Part shown: piece after piece, positions 45,664 through 53,249 of the stretch
How the letters are laid out: each line of letters starts with the position of its first letter
How positions within the stretch are numbered: the first letter of the stretch is position 1
From: CAVLCC01 sp963624975
GTDB lineage: Bacteria; Actinomycetota; Coriobacteriia; Coriobacteriales; CADBOM01
Direction: 5' to 3'
Assembly: GCA_963624975.1 (NCBI GenBank)
Contig: CAVFRF010000064.1
Span: forward strand, 1 to 54,506
DNA length: 54,506 nt
Notes under the pieces: model-generated
What the model was told of the DNA's origin: nothing
The model's input: only the letters and a program-made list of their open reading frames with translations
Databases searched by the model: none
Made by a program: the position numbers and the translations under genes

Positions 45664-46157
45664 TGGGTGGCGGTTATCATGGTGGCTTCGGAGCCACCTC
45701 CGGCAGTGTCGCAATGGGCGATGCTACTTTCATGGAAAGATCCGATCAGTTTCTCAGATACATCCGCAAACGATCTGATGTTGACCCTGGCGGGAAATTT
45801 GACATTATTGCGCATGGAACCGCCCAAAACATGCAGATAGAGCACAACGGGAAGAAGATACTGGTCAACTCTCGCACTGCTGCGAATATGATCAAGAGGA
45901 TTCCAGACTATAAGGGGCAAAGCATAAGACTTCTTTCCTGCAGCACCGGATCGAGAAATGCTGGCTTTGCCCAAAACCTTGCAAATAAACTTGGCGTGAC
46001 AGTCTATGCCCCTAACGATAAATTGTGGGCATATAGCGATGGAAGCCACATTATCGCCCCCGTCAGCTCCATTCCAGACAAATACGGCAATCCTCAGCCC
46101 GACACCAGCCGTCTTGGAAAATTTGTAAAATATACCCCGGGAGGTAACAAACGATGA
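45663..46157 (+). CDS. Toxin-like protein with clan-CD-type HG...SC signature
   Basis: 164 aa. N-terminal Gly-rich linker MGGGYHGGFGATSGS, as found before polymorphic-toxin C-terminal domains. The domain has FDIIAHG (46-52) and IRLLSCSTG (88-96), hydrophobic strands ending in His-Gly and in Cys, the pattern of caspase-fold (clan CD) peptidases. GFAQNLANKLGVTVYAP follows. It could be a protease-type effector or a non-catalytic relative. Start and stop each overlap a neighbour, so the three genes are translationally coupled. Confidence 0.65.
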   Translation: MGGGYHGGFGATSGSVAMGDATFMERSDQFLRYIRKRSDVDPGGKFDIIAHGTAQNMQIEHNGKKILVNSRTAANMIKRIPDYKGQSIRLLSCSTGSRNAGFAQNLANKLGVTVYAPNDKLWAYSDGSHIIAPVSSIPDKYGNPQPDTSRLGKFVKYTPGGNKR

Positions 46158-46504
46158 ACTGCCCAAAATGTAACAGCTCAACTATTTCTAAAATCGAAGG
46201 CTCCACTTTGATAATCAAATGCACAGAATGCGAGTGGTCGGTTGCAACGAGCTATGTTGACCCGATCTACGAAGACGAGACCGTTTATATCGTTCGGGTT
46301 GGTCAGGTTCTCGACCCTAACAAAGAGCAGCTCAAAGCCGTCTCTTCTGTAGCCGGAGTTAACTTCATCGCTGCAAAGAAAACCTTGGAAACCCCGGGTG
46401 CAACTTTGATTGAAGGTCTTGCTCCAGAGATTAAAGAAAGCGTAGCGAAGCTTTCTAAATCAAATGTCGCCATCACCATCGAACCTGAGTATCCCTATCT
46501 CTAA
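46154..46504 (+). CDS. Zinc-ribbon protein with L7/L12-like C-terminal part, putative immunity
   Basis: 116 aa. CPKC at 3-6 and CTEC at 23-26 form a zinc ribbon. Residues ~45-116 (TVYIVRVGQVLDPNKEQLKAVSSVAGVNFIAAKKTLETPGATLIEGLAPEIKESVAKLSKSNVAITIEP) follow the ribosomal L7/L12 C-terminal-domain pattern. ATGA overlap with the toxin-like gene marks it as the likely partner. Related in layout to the tandem small proteins at 32010-33091. Confidence 0.65.
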   Translation: MNCPKCNSSTISKIEGSTLIIKCTECEWSVATSYVDPIYEDETVYIVRVGQVLDPNKEQLKAVSSVAGVNFIAAKKTLETPGATLIEGLAPEIKESVAKLSKSNVAITIEPEYPYL

Positions 46505-46615
46505 ACGGCGGTAGGCTCACCAAACGTCACGGCCAGCAAGCGAACCACAGCGTCAAGAGCTACCAGATCCTTCGTCCACAGGCGCGCGCGAGAAATCTCG
46601 ATCCGACAATATGCG

Positions 46616-46651
46616 CAAGCTCGTTGTTGCCCCGGTCGCGTGCAACGTTTA
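46616..46651. repeat. Right 36-bp perfect direct repeat of the second island
   Basis: Identical to 43335-43370. The 3.28-kb unit between the copies could be lost or circularised by recombination. The 342 bp between the zinc-ribbon gene and metQ (46505-46846) hold this repeat, a small dyad (GCTAG...CTAGC, 46665-46690) and an 8-bp tandem repeat, but no gene. Confidence 0.85.
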
Positions 46652-46717
46652 ACATATCGCTTTGGCTAGACTCGCTTGTTTTCGACTAGCATATAGAAGG
46701 TTTGTCGGACGTTTACA

Positions 46718-46741
46718 CGTTTGCGCGTTTGCGCGTTTGCG
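46718..46741. repeat. Three tandem copies of an 8-bp unit
   Basis: CGTTTGCG is repeated three times without interruption upstream of metQ. Not inside a supported coding region. Copy number could vary by slippage and alter spacing in the metQ promoter region. Confidence 0.6.
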
Positions 46742-46846
46742 CGCCAAAGCGTTCGCGCATCGAAGCGTCGGATGCCCGGCGGCCTGCAGGAAAGGGTCGG
46801 CTTGCCATGCCAACGGCGGGCCGCAAGGAGAAAAGAGAAAGAGACG

Positions 46847-47695
46847 ATGAAACAGTTCAACAAGAAGTTGCTTGCAATCGCCATCTCGACGGCAGCGCTC
46901 GCGGGCGTTCTGGCACTTGCCGGATGCGGCTCGTCCAGCTCGGACAGCACGGCATCGGGCGATTCGAAGACCATCACCGTGGCTGCCAGCCCCACTCCCC
47001 ATGCGGAGATTCTCAACAACGCCGTGAAGCCGATCCTCGAGAAGGAGGGCTACACGCTGGTGGTGAAGGAGTTCACCGACTACGTGCTGCCCAACACCGC
47101 CACCGAGGAGGGCGAGGTGGATGCCAACTACTTCCAGCACAAGCCCTATCTGGATAGCTTCAACGAGGAGCAGGGCACCCATCTGGTGTCGGTCGAGGCC
47201 GTGCACTTCGAGCCCTTCGGCCTCTACGCCGGCAAGACCGCATCGCTCGACGCCCTGGGCGACGGAGCCGTGGTGGCCGTTCCCAACGACACCACCAACG
47301 AGGCCCGCGCTCTTCTGCTGCTCGAGCAGGAGGGCCTGATCACCCTCAAGGATGGCGCCGGCATCACCGCCACCACCAACGACATCGAGAGCAACCCCAA
47401 GAACCTGCAGATCAAGGAGCTTGAGTCGGCCGCGATCCCGACCGTTCTGGCCGACGTGGACGTTGCCTGCATCAACGGCAACTACGCTCAGGGCGCAGGC
47501 CTCAACGTGGCCGACGCGCTGGCCGTCGAGGCATCCGACTCGCTGGCAGCCGAGACCTACGGCAACGTGCTGGTGGTCAAGGACGGCAACCAGAACAACG
47601 AGGCCATCCAGGCTCTCGCCAAGGCCCTCGTGTCCGAGGACGTGCGCACCTACATCAACAACACCTACGGCAACGCAGTGGTACCGGTGTTCTAA
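46847..47695 (+). CDS. metQ: MetQ/NlpA-family methionine-binding lipoprotein
   Basis: 282 aa. Signal peptide with lipobox ALAGCGSS (Cys ~27). ITVAASPTPHAEILNNAVKPILEKEGYTLVVKEFTDYVLPNTATEEGEVDANYFQHKPYLDSF is the typical opening of MetQ, and later VPNDTTNEARALLLLEQEGLI and INGNYAQGAGL complete it. Binds methionine (or an analogue) outside the cell for the MetNI importer encoded next. No SAM riboswitch is visible upstream. Confidence 0.95.
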   Translation: MKQFNKKLLAIAISTAALAGVLALAGCGSSSSDSTASGDSKTITVAASPTPHAEILNNAVKPILEKEGYTLVVKEFTDYVLPNTATEEGEVDANYFQHKPYLDSFNEEQGTHLVSVEAVHFEPFGLYAGKTASLDALGDGAVVAVPNDTTNEARALLLLEQEGLITLKDGAGITATTNDIESNPKNLQIKELESAAIPTVLADVDVACINGNYAQGAGLNVADALAVEASDSLAAETYGNVLVVKDGNQNNEAIQALAKALVSEDVRTYINNTYGNAVVPVF

Positions 47696-47697
47696 AG

Positions 47698-48540
47698 ATG
47701 ATCGAACTCCAACATCTCAGCAAAGTCTATTCGGCACGCAGCGGTGCGCATGATGCCCTGCACGACGTGAGCCTCACCATCGCCGACGGCGACGTGTACG
47801 GCATCATCGGGCAGTCGGGCGCTGGCAAGTCCACGCTCGTGCGCTGCATCAACCTCCTCGAGCGTCCTACCTCGGGGCGCGTGCTGATCGACGGGGTCGA
47901 CGTTACCGATTACAAGGGCAAGCAGCTTCGCGAGATGCGTGCCGGCATCGGCATGATCTTTCAGAGCTTCAGCCTGTTCCAGCAGCAAAACGTGCTGCAG
48001 AACGTGATGTTTCCCCTGGCGCTCAGGCACGAGAACAAGGAAGCCAGCCGCAAGCGCGCGATGGACCTGCTCGAGATGGTGGGTCTGGCCGACAGGACGC
48101 AGAGCTACCCGAGCGAGCTTTCGGGCGGCCAGCAGCAGCGCGTGGCGATTGCCCGTGCGCTGGCCAACAACCCGCACGTGATGCTGTGCGACGAGGCCAC
48201 CAGCGCGCTGGACACGCGCACCACGGTGAGCATCCTCAACCTGCTGGGCGACATCAACCGCGAGCTGGGCGTTACCGTGGTGCTGATCACGCACTCTCTG
48301 GTGGTCGCGCAGCGCGTGTGCAACAAGATCGCGGTGCTCGACGGCGGGCACGTGGTGGAAGAGGGCCTCACCGCCGAGGTGTTCTCCAATCCGCAAAGCC
48401 CGGTAACGCGCGAGCTTATCGCCAACGATTCGCTGTCGAAGTTCGACCCCAACGCGGGTGCCGGCGATGGCGAAGACGCGGAGGAGCTGGCCGACGACTC
48501 CAGGGTCGCAGCCTACGCATCGGAAAGCGGGGTTGCATAA
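47698..48540 (+). CDS. metN: Methionine ABC transporter ATP-binding protein
   Basis: 280 aa. Walker A GQSGAGKSTLVRCINLLERPTSG, Q-loop MIFQSFSLFQQQNVLQNV, signature LSGGQQQRVAIARAL, Walker B MLCDEATSALD, H-loop THS. The regulatory C-terminal ACT-like domain of E. coli MetN is mostly absent; the tail after ~250 is short and acidic. Starts 2 bp after the metQ stop and lies directly before metI. Confidence 0.94.
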   Translation: MIELQHLSKVYSARSGAHDALHDVSLTIADGDVYGIIGQSGAGKSTLVRCINLLERPTSGRVLIDGVDVTDYKGKQLREMRAGIGMIFQSFSLFQQQNVLQNVMFPLALRHENKEASRKRAMDLLEMVGLADRTQSYPSELSGGQQQRVAIARALANNPHVMLCDEATSALDTRTTVSILNLLGDINRELGVTVVLITHSLVVAQRVCNKIAVLDGGHVVEEGLTAEVFSNPQSPVTRELIANDSLSKFDPNAGAGDGEDAEELADDSRVAAYASESGVA

Positions 48541-49212
48541 ATGGAGGCAATCGGAGAGTTCTTCTCGCAGTACGGCGCGCTGCTGGCGCAGGGCACGTGG
48601 GACACCATCGTGATGACGGGCGTGGCCTCGATATTCGCGTATATCATCGGCACCCCGGTGGGAGTGCTGCTGGTGCTCACCGCGCCCAACGGAATCCACC
48701 CCAAGCCGATGTTCAACTCGGTGCTGAGCTGGATCACCAACATCCTGAGGTCGGTGCCGTTCATCATCCTTCTGTTCGCGCTCATTCCGGTCACGAGGTT
48801 TCTCGTGGGCACTTCGCTGGGAGTCGGCGGCGCGATCGTGCCCCTGGTGGCCACCGCGGCCCCCTTCGCGGCGAGGATGGTGGAGCAGAGCCTGGCCGAG
48901 GTAGACGGAGGGCTGGTGGAGGCCGCGCAGAGCTTCGGCGCATCCACGTGGCAGATCGTGTGCAAGGTGTTCCTGCGCGAGTGCCTGCCGTCGTTTATCC
49001 GCGGCGTGTCCATCACGTTCGTCACGCTGTTCGGCTACTCCGCCATGGCGGGTGCAGTGGGAGCCGGCGGCCTGGGCGACATCGCGATTCGCTACGGATA
49101 CCAGCGCTGGCAGTTCGACGTGATGATCGCCGCAGTGATCCTCTGCATCATCGTGGTGCAGCTGGTGCAGACCGCAGGCGACGTGATAGCCCGCAAGATC
49201 GACAAGCGCTAG
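48541..49212 (+). CDS. metI: Methionine ABC transporter permease
   Basis: 223 aa, five membrane helices. Family opening GTWDTIVMTGVASIFAYIIGTPVGVLLVLT, the EAA coupling loop GLVEAAQSFGASTWQIVCKVFLRECLPSFIRG and GYSAMAGAVGAGGLGDIAIRYGYQRW. Follows metN without a gap. Completes the importer. Confidence 0.95.
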   Translation: MEAIGEFFSQYGALLAQGTWDTIVMTGVASIFAYIIGTPVGVLLVLTAPNGIHPKPMFNSVLSWITNILRSVPFIILLFALIPVTRFLVGTSLGVGGAIVPLVATAAPFAARMVEQSLAEVDGGLVEAAQSFGASTWQIVCKVFLRECLPSFIRGVSITFVTLFGYSAMAGAVGAGGLGDIAIRYGYQRWQFDVMIAAVILCIIVVQLVQTAGDVIARKIDKR

Positions 49213-49245
49213 CTGCCAGCCAGCAGCGCACATAGTCAACGATCA

Positions 49246-49281
49246 AGAAGCCCCGGCGTGCATCGCGTGCCGGGGCTTCTT
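49246..49281. terminator. Rho-independent terminator after metI
   Basis: AAGAAGCCCCGGC / GCCGGGGCTTCTT stem with an ~11-nt loop. A/T-rich flanks on both sides suit the convergent metI and DUF1846 genes. Confidence 0.85.
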
Positions 49282-49330
49282 CGCGTCTCGACCCTCGCAA
49301 AAAACGACTCTCGAATCTGATAAAGATGGC

Positions 49331-50851
49331 CTATCCGTGATAGTAGCAGCTCTGCTCGTACCTGGGCTCGCAGCACACGTTGATGCCCAGCGTGCGATAG
49401 AAGGTCTCGTCGGTGGGCGACACGATCACCGAGAAGAACGCATCGCAGCCGCGCAGGCCCCCGACGGCGTCGATGAGCTTGGCGGCCATCTCGTTGTTGC
49501 GCGAGCTTACGGCCAGGGCCAGCATCGTCTCGTCGGAATGCAGGCGCGAGTTATGGCTGTTGAGGTGCTCCTTCTTAAGCTTGCAGATGGGCTCGAGCAC
49601 CTCGTCCTCGATGACCAGCAGCTTGTTGGGCACGCCGGCAAGCCCCTTGAGGGCGTTCATGAGCAGGGCCGATGCCGCACCCATGAGGTTGCCCGTCTTG
49701 CCCGTCACGATGCTGCCGTCGGGAAGCCTCATGGCGCCTGCCGGCCCGCCGGTCGACTCCTCCTTGGCCAGCGCCACGGCCCTGGCCGGGTGCATCTCGG
49801 GCGAGATCTGCGCCTTCTTCATGAGCATCTCGATCTTGTGGACCTCGCGTCCGCCCACGCCCGAACGCTTGAACGCCTCGGCCGCGTGGAAGTAGCGGCG
49901 CAGGATCTCGAGCTTGGACGCCTCGCGGCAGGCCTCGTCGTCCACGATGGCCATGCCTGCCATGTTCACCCCCATGTCGGTAGGCGAGTTGTAGGGGCTC
50001 TCGCCAAGGATGCGCTCGAGCATCGACTTGAGCACGGGGAATATCTCCACGTCGCGGTTGTAGTTGACGGTGGTCTGCCCGTAGGCCTCGAGGTGGAACG
50101 GGTCGATGATGTTGTCGTCGCCCAGGTCCGCGGTGGCGGCCTCGTAGGCGATGTTCACCGGGTGCTGCAGCGGCAGGTTCCATATGGGGAACGTCTCGTA
50201 CTTGGCGTAGCCGGCCTTGATGCCGCGGCGGTTCTCGTGGTAGAGCTGCGAGAGGCACGTGGCCATCTTGCCCGATCCGGGGCCGGGCGCGGTGACCACC
50301 ACGAGCGGGCGCGACGTTTCCACGTAGTCGTTCTTGCCGTAGCCGTCGTCGCTCACGATGAGGTCGATGTCGTGCGGGTAGCCCGCGATCGGGTAGTGCA
50401 GGTAGCTGGTGATGCCCATGCTGTCGAGGCGCGACCTGAACGCCTTGGCCTTCTGCTGCTCGGCGAAGTGCGTGATCACCACGCTGCCCACGTAGAGCCC
50501 CAGGCCCTTGAAGATGTCCATGAGACGCAGCACGTCTTCGTCGTAGGTGATGCCCAGGTCGCCGCGCACCTTGTTCTTCTCGATGTGGTTGGCGTTGATG
50601 GCGATCACGACCTCCACGTCGGCCGCGAGGCTGCGCAGCATGCGGATCTTGGAATCGGGCTCGAAGCCGGGCAGCACGCGCGACGCATGGTAGTCGTCGA
50701 AGAGCTTGCCGCCGAACTCCAGGTAGAGCTTGCCGCCGAACTGGCCGATGCGCTCCTTGATGTGCTCCGCCTGAAGCGCGATGTACTTGTCGTTGTCGAA
50801 TCCAATGGCCGAGCCGTTCGATGTGGTGGTATCCAACTCGTTGATTGACAT
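49331..50851 (-). CDS. DUF1846 domain protein
   Basis: 506 aa from ATG 50851 (GAGAGGGG upstream). A nearly full-length family member: IGFDNDKYIALQAEHIKERIGQFGGKLYLEFGGKLFDDYHASRVLPGF (~18-65), the P-loop-like VVTAPGPGSGKMATCLSQLYHE (~195-216), KYETFPIWNLPLQHPVNIAYEAATADL, and HSDETMLALAVSSRNNEMAAKLIDAVGGL near the C-terminus. Widespread in Firmicutes and Coriobacteriia. The structure is known but not the reaction. The P-loop-like segment hints at nucleotide binding. Monocistronic. Confidence 0.9.
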   Translation of the reverse strand: MSINELDTTTSNGSAIGFDNDKYIALQAEHIKERIGQFGGKLYLEFGGKLFDDYHASRVLPGFEPDSKIRMLRSLAADVEVVIAINANHIEKNKVRGDLGITYDEDVLRLMDIFKGLGLYVGSVVITHFAEQQKAKAFRSRLDSMGITSYLHYPIAGYPHDIDLIVSDDGYGKNDYVETSRPLVVVTAPGPGSGKMATCLSQLYHENRRGIKAGYAKYETFPIWNLPLQHPVNIAYEAATADLGDDNIIDPFHLEAYGQTTVNYNRDVEIFPVLKSMLERILGESPYNSPTDMGVNMAGMAIVDDEACREASKLEILRRYFHAAEAFKRSGVGGREVHKIEMLMKKAQISPEMHPARAVALAKEESTGGPAGAMRLPDGSIVTGKTGNLMGAASALLMNALKGLAGVPNKLLVIEDEVLEPICKLKKEHLNSHNSRLHSDETMLALAVSSRNNEMAAKLIDAVGGLRGCDAFFSVIVSPTDETFYRTLGINVCCEPRYEQSCYYHG

Positions 50852-50940
50852 AGAAGCCCCTCTCCAGCTCATCGGTTCGCAAATCTATCGGATTGACAAA
50901 TGCATGTGGGGCGGGAAAGCCCCGAAACTCAAACGATGCT

Positions 50941-51975
50941 CTAGATAATATCGCAACGAGAGCCTTCCGGCGCGCAGCCATTCTGCGTTTGCTCGCCAAC
51001 GCCCGCGACCGCGTCTGCAGCCTGCGCGTCCGCGCCCGCATCTCCCAGCTCGCACACCGACTTCGCGATGTACATGGGCCTGTGCTTGGTTTCCATGTAG
51101 ATGCGCGCCACGTACTCGCCGATGATGCCCAGCGCGCCCAGAATCATTCCTCCGAATATGAGGATGAGGCACACGATGGTTGGGTAGCCCGACGGGGTGA
51201 ACGACGACATGAAGAACTCCACGATCACCCATATGACCATGAGCACGCCGATGAGCGCGGCGATCGACCCGACGATGCTGGCGATCTTGAGCGGGAAGGT
51301 CGTGAACGAGATCACGCCGTCCATCCCGTAGCGCATGAGCTTGCCGAAGCTCCACTTGGTCTCGCCCGCGGCACGCGGCGCCGGGGTGTACGGGTAGGGC
51401 ACCGTGTTGAAGCCCACCCAGGCGAACATGCCCTTGGAGAACCTGTAGTACTCGGGCATCGACACCAGCGCGTCTGCCACCTCGCGCTTGAACACCCTGA
51501 AGTCGGACGCGTCGGGCACGAGTTCGATGTTGGACACCCTGTTGAAGAACCTGTAGAAGCACTTCTTGAAGAACCTCAGCACGCCGGACTCGCGGCGCTG
51601 CTGCTGGAACGCCGCCACGCAGTCGGCCTCGGGGTCGGCGACGAGCTTGCGGTACATGTCGAGCAGGATCGAGGGCGGCTGCTGCATGTCGGCGTCCATG
51701 AACGCCACGTGGTCGCCGCTCACATGCTCGAGCCCCGCGAAGAGCGCGGCCTCCTTGCCGAAGTTGCGCGAGAAGTCCACCAGCACCGAATGCGAGCAGC
51801 TCGGAGGCATTGGCGCCTCGGCCAGATACTTGCGCGTGCCGTCGGTGCTGCCGTCGTTCACGAACACCAGCTCGTAGCTCACCCCCTGCCCGGCGAATGC
51901 CGCCTCGATGGATTCGAGCAGCAGCTTGAGGCTCGCAGCCTCGTTGTAGCAGGGGATGACGATAGACAGGTCCAT
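50941..51975 (-). CDS. Glycosyltransferase family 2 with two C-terminal membrane helices (GtrB/DPM-like)
   Basis: 344 aa. LSIVIPCYNEAASLKLLLESIE opens the GT-A fold; FVNDGSTDGT and VAFMDADMQQPPSIL carry the nucleotide/metal DxD site. Two membrane helices follow (~232-290: IASIVGSIAALIGVLMVIWVIVEFF, IVCLILIFGGMILGALGIIGEYVARIYMETKHRP). Likely moves a sugar onto undecaprenyl phosphate, to be used by a YfhO-type membrane transferase such as the one encoded on the other strand to the right. ATG 51975 is chosen with AGGAAG upstream. Confidence 0.92.
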   Translation of the reverse strand: MDLSIVIPCYNEAASLKLLLESIEAAFAGQGVSYELVFVNDGSTDGTRKYLAEAPMPPSCSHSVLVDFSRNFGKEAALFAGLEHVSGDHVAFMDADMQQPPSILLDMYRKLVADPEADCVAAFQQQRRESGVLRFFKKCFYRFFNRVSNIELVPDASDFRVFKREVADALVSMPEYYRFSKGMFAWVGFNTVPYPYTPAPRAAGETKWSFGKLMRYGMDGVISFTTFPLKIASIVGSIAALIGVLMVIWVIVEFFMSSFTPSGYPTIVCLILIFGGMILGALGIIGEYVARIYMETKHRPMYIAKSVCELGDAGADAQAADAVAGVGEQTQNGCAPEGSRCDII

Positions 51976-52256
51976 GTTTGCGACGCTTCCTTTTTTGTAA
52001 ACCGCGGTCGAGCTTTGCCCGCGCGCCCTTGGCCTTCGGCCTTCGGCACGCATTCCATTGTATGCAATTAATCAGATGCAATGGCGTGGGGCCCGCCGCC
52101 AATCGTTATAATGACCTCTGGCGTTCGACCCCGGAGCCTCGAAGCACCTCGAACTCGCATGCAACGCTTTATATATAAGCACGCCAAACCTAAGTGCAAC
52201 CTGAAAGACGGCGGGTTTCGATCGGGCTTTTCGGCGCCGATTTTGGAGATTGATTG

Positions 52257-53249
52257 ATGCAGGTCATATTTCATGCCGACGACTTTGGGATAGACCCAGT
52301 CCAATCCACGCGCATACTCGATTGCTGCGGCGGCGCGGGCGCGCCCGGCCTGCTCAACTCGCTCAGCATCTTTGCCAACAGCCTGCGCTTCGACGAATGC
52401 GCGGAGCTTCTCGAGCGCAAGCTCGCTTCGCTTTCGGGCCGCCCCGATGCGCAGCAGCTGCTCATCGGACTGCACGTGAACCTCGTGGAGGGCCATTGCG
52501 TGGCCGACCCCGCGCAGGTGCCCATGCTGGTGGACGGCGACGGCATGTTCGACCTCGGCTTTCTGGGGCTGCTCAAGAAGTCGCGCTCGAGGCAGCGCGC
52601 CGAAGCCCAGCGCCAGATCGAGATCGAGATAGACGCGCAGCTCGCCAAGCTCGTGCGGCGTTTCCCGCAGATGCGCGACGGACTGCGGGTCGACAGCCAT
52701 CAGCACACGCACGCCATTCCGGTGGTGTTCGACGCGCTGCTGGCGTCCATCGAGCGCAGCGGATGCAAGCTCGAGCACATGCGCGTGCCGGTGGAGAGCC
52801 GCCAGCCCTTCGCGCCCAAGCAGATCGCCAAGCGCATCCGCAAGGTCAACCTCGCCAAGCACAAGCTGCTCGCGCATCTGTGGAAGCAGGATGCCAAGGC
52901 GCATCCCGAAGCTGCAGCACCGGCGTCGGCCTTCTGCGGAGTGCTGTTCTCGGGAGAGATGACGGCGGCAAACGTGGAGGCCGTGTTCGACGGCCTGGCG
53001 CGAGACGCCGCAGCGCGCGAGCTTGACCTCGAGGTGCTGTTCCACCCCGGCATCGTCGACGAAGCGGCCTTGTGTCTCAACCCCGCGCTGCCCGGGTTCG
53101 TGGAGTTCAGCACCTCGCCGAACCGCGAGCTGGAGGCGCAGGCGCTCAAGGCGTTCGCGCTCGAGTCGCGCGACGGTCTGCCCGCGCTGACCCGCATCGC
53201 GCCCGATGCCGCAGAAGCGACACAGGATCAGGAGCCTTCATCTCTATGA
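52257..53249 (+). CDS. ChbG/YdjC-family carbohydrate deacetylase
   Basis: 330 aa. The family opening QVIFHADDFGIDPVQS (metal Asp pair), GLHVNLVEGHCV (metal His) and DSHQHTHAIPVVFDALL (second His cluster) are all present, and the C-terminal EVLFHPGIVDE completes the active site. Probably deacetylates an N-acetylated sugar in the cell envelope pathway. ATG 52257 lies one codon after an in-frame TTG. ATGA overlap with the YfhO gene. Confidence 0.92.
   Translation: MQVIFHADDFGIDPVQSTRILDCCGGAGAPGLLNSLSIFANSLRFDECAELLERKLASLSGRPDAQQLLIGLHVNLVEGHCVADPAQVPMLVDGDGMFDLGFLGLLKKSRSRQRAEAQRQIEIEIDAQLAKLVRRFPQMRDGLRVDSHQHTHAIPVVFDALLASIERSGCKLEHMRVPVESRQPFAPKQIAKRIRKVNLAKHKLLAHLWKQDAKAHPEAAAPASAFCGVLFSGEMTAANVEAVFDGLARDAAARELDLEVLFHPGIVDEAALCLNPALPGFVEFSTSPNRELEAQALKAFALESRDGLPALTRIAPDAAEATQDQEPSSL

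Noticed and set aside
46652..46846. SAM (S-box) riboswitch or T-box before metQNI
   Set aside because: No conserved S-box core or T-box sequence; only a short dyad and an 8-bp tandem repeat are seen.
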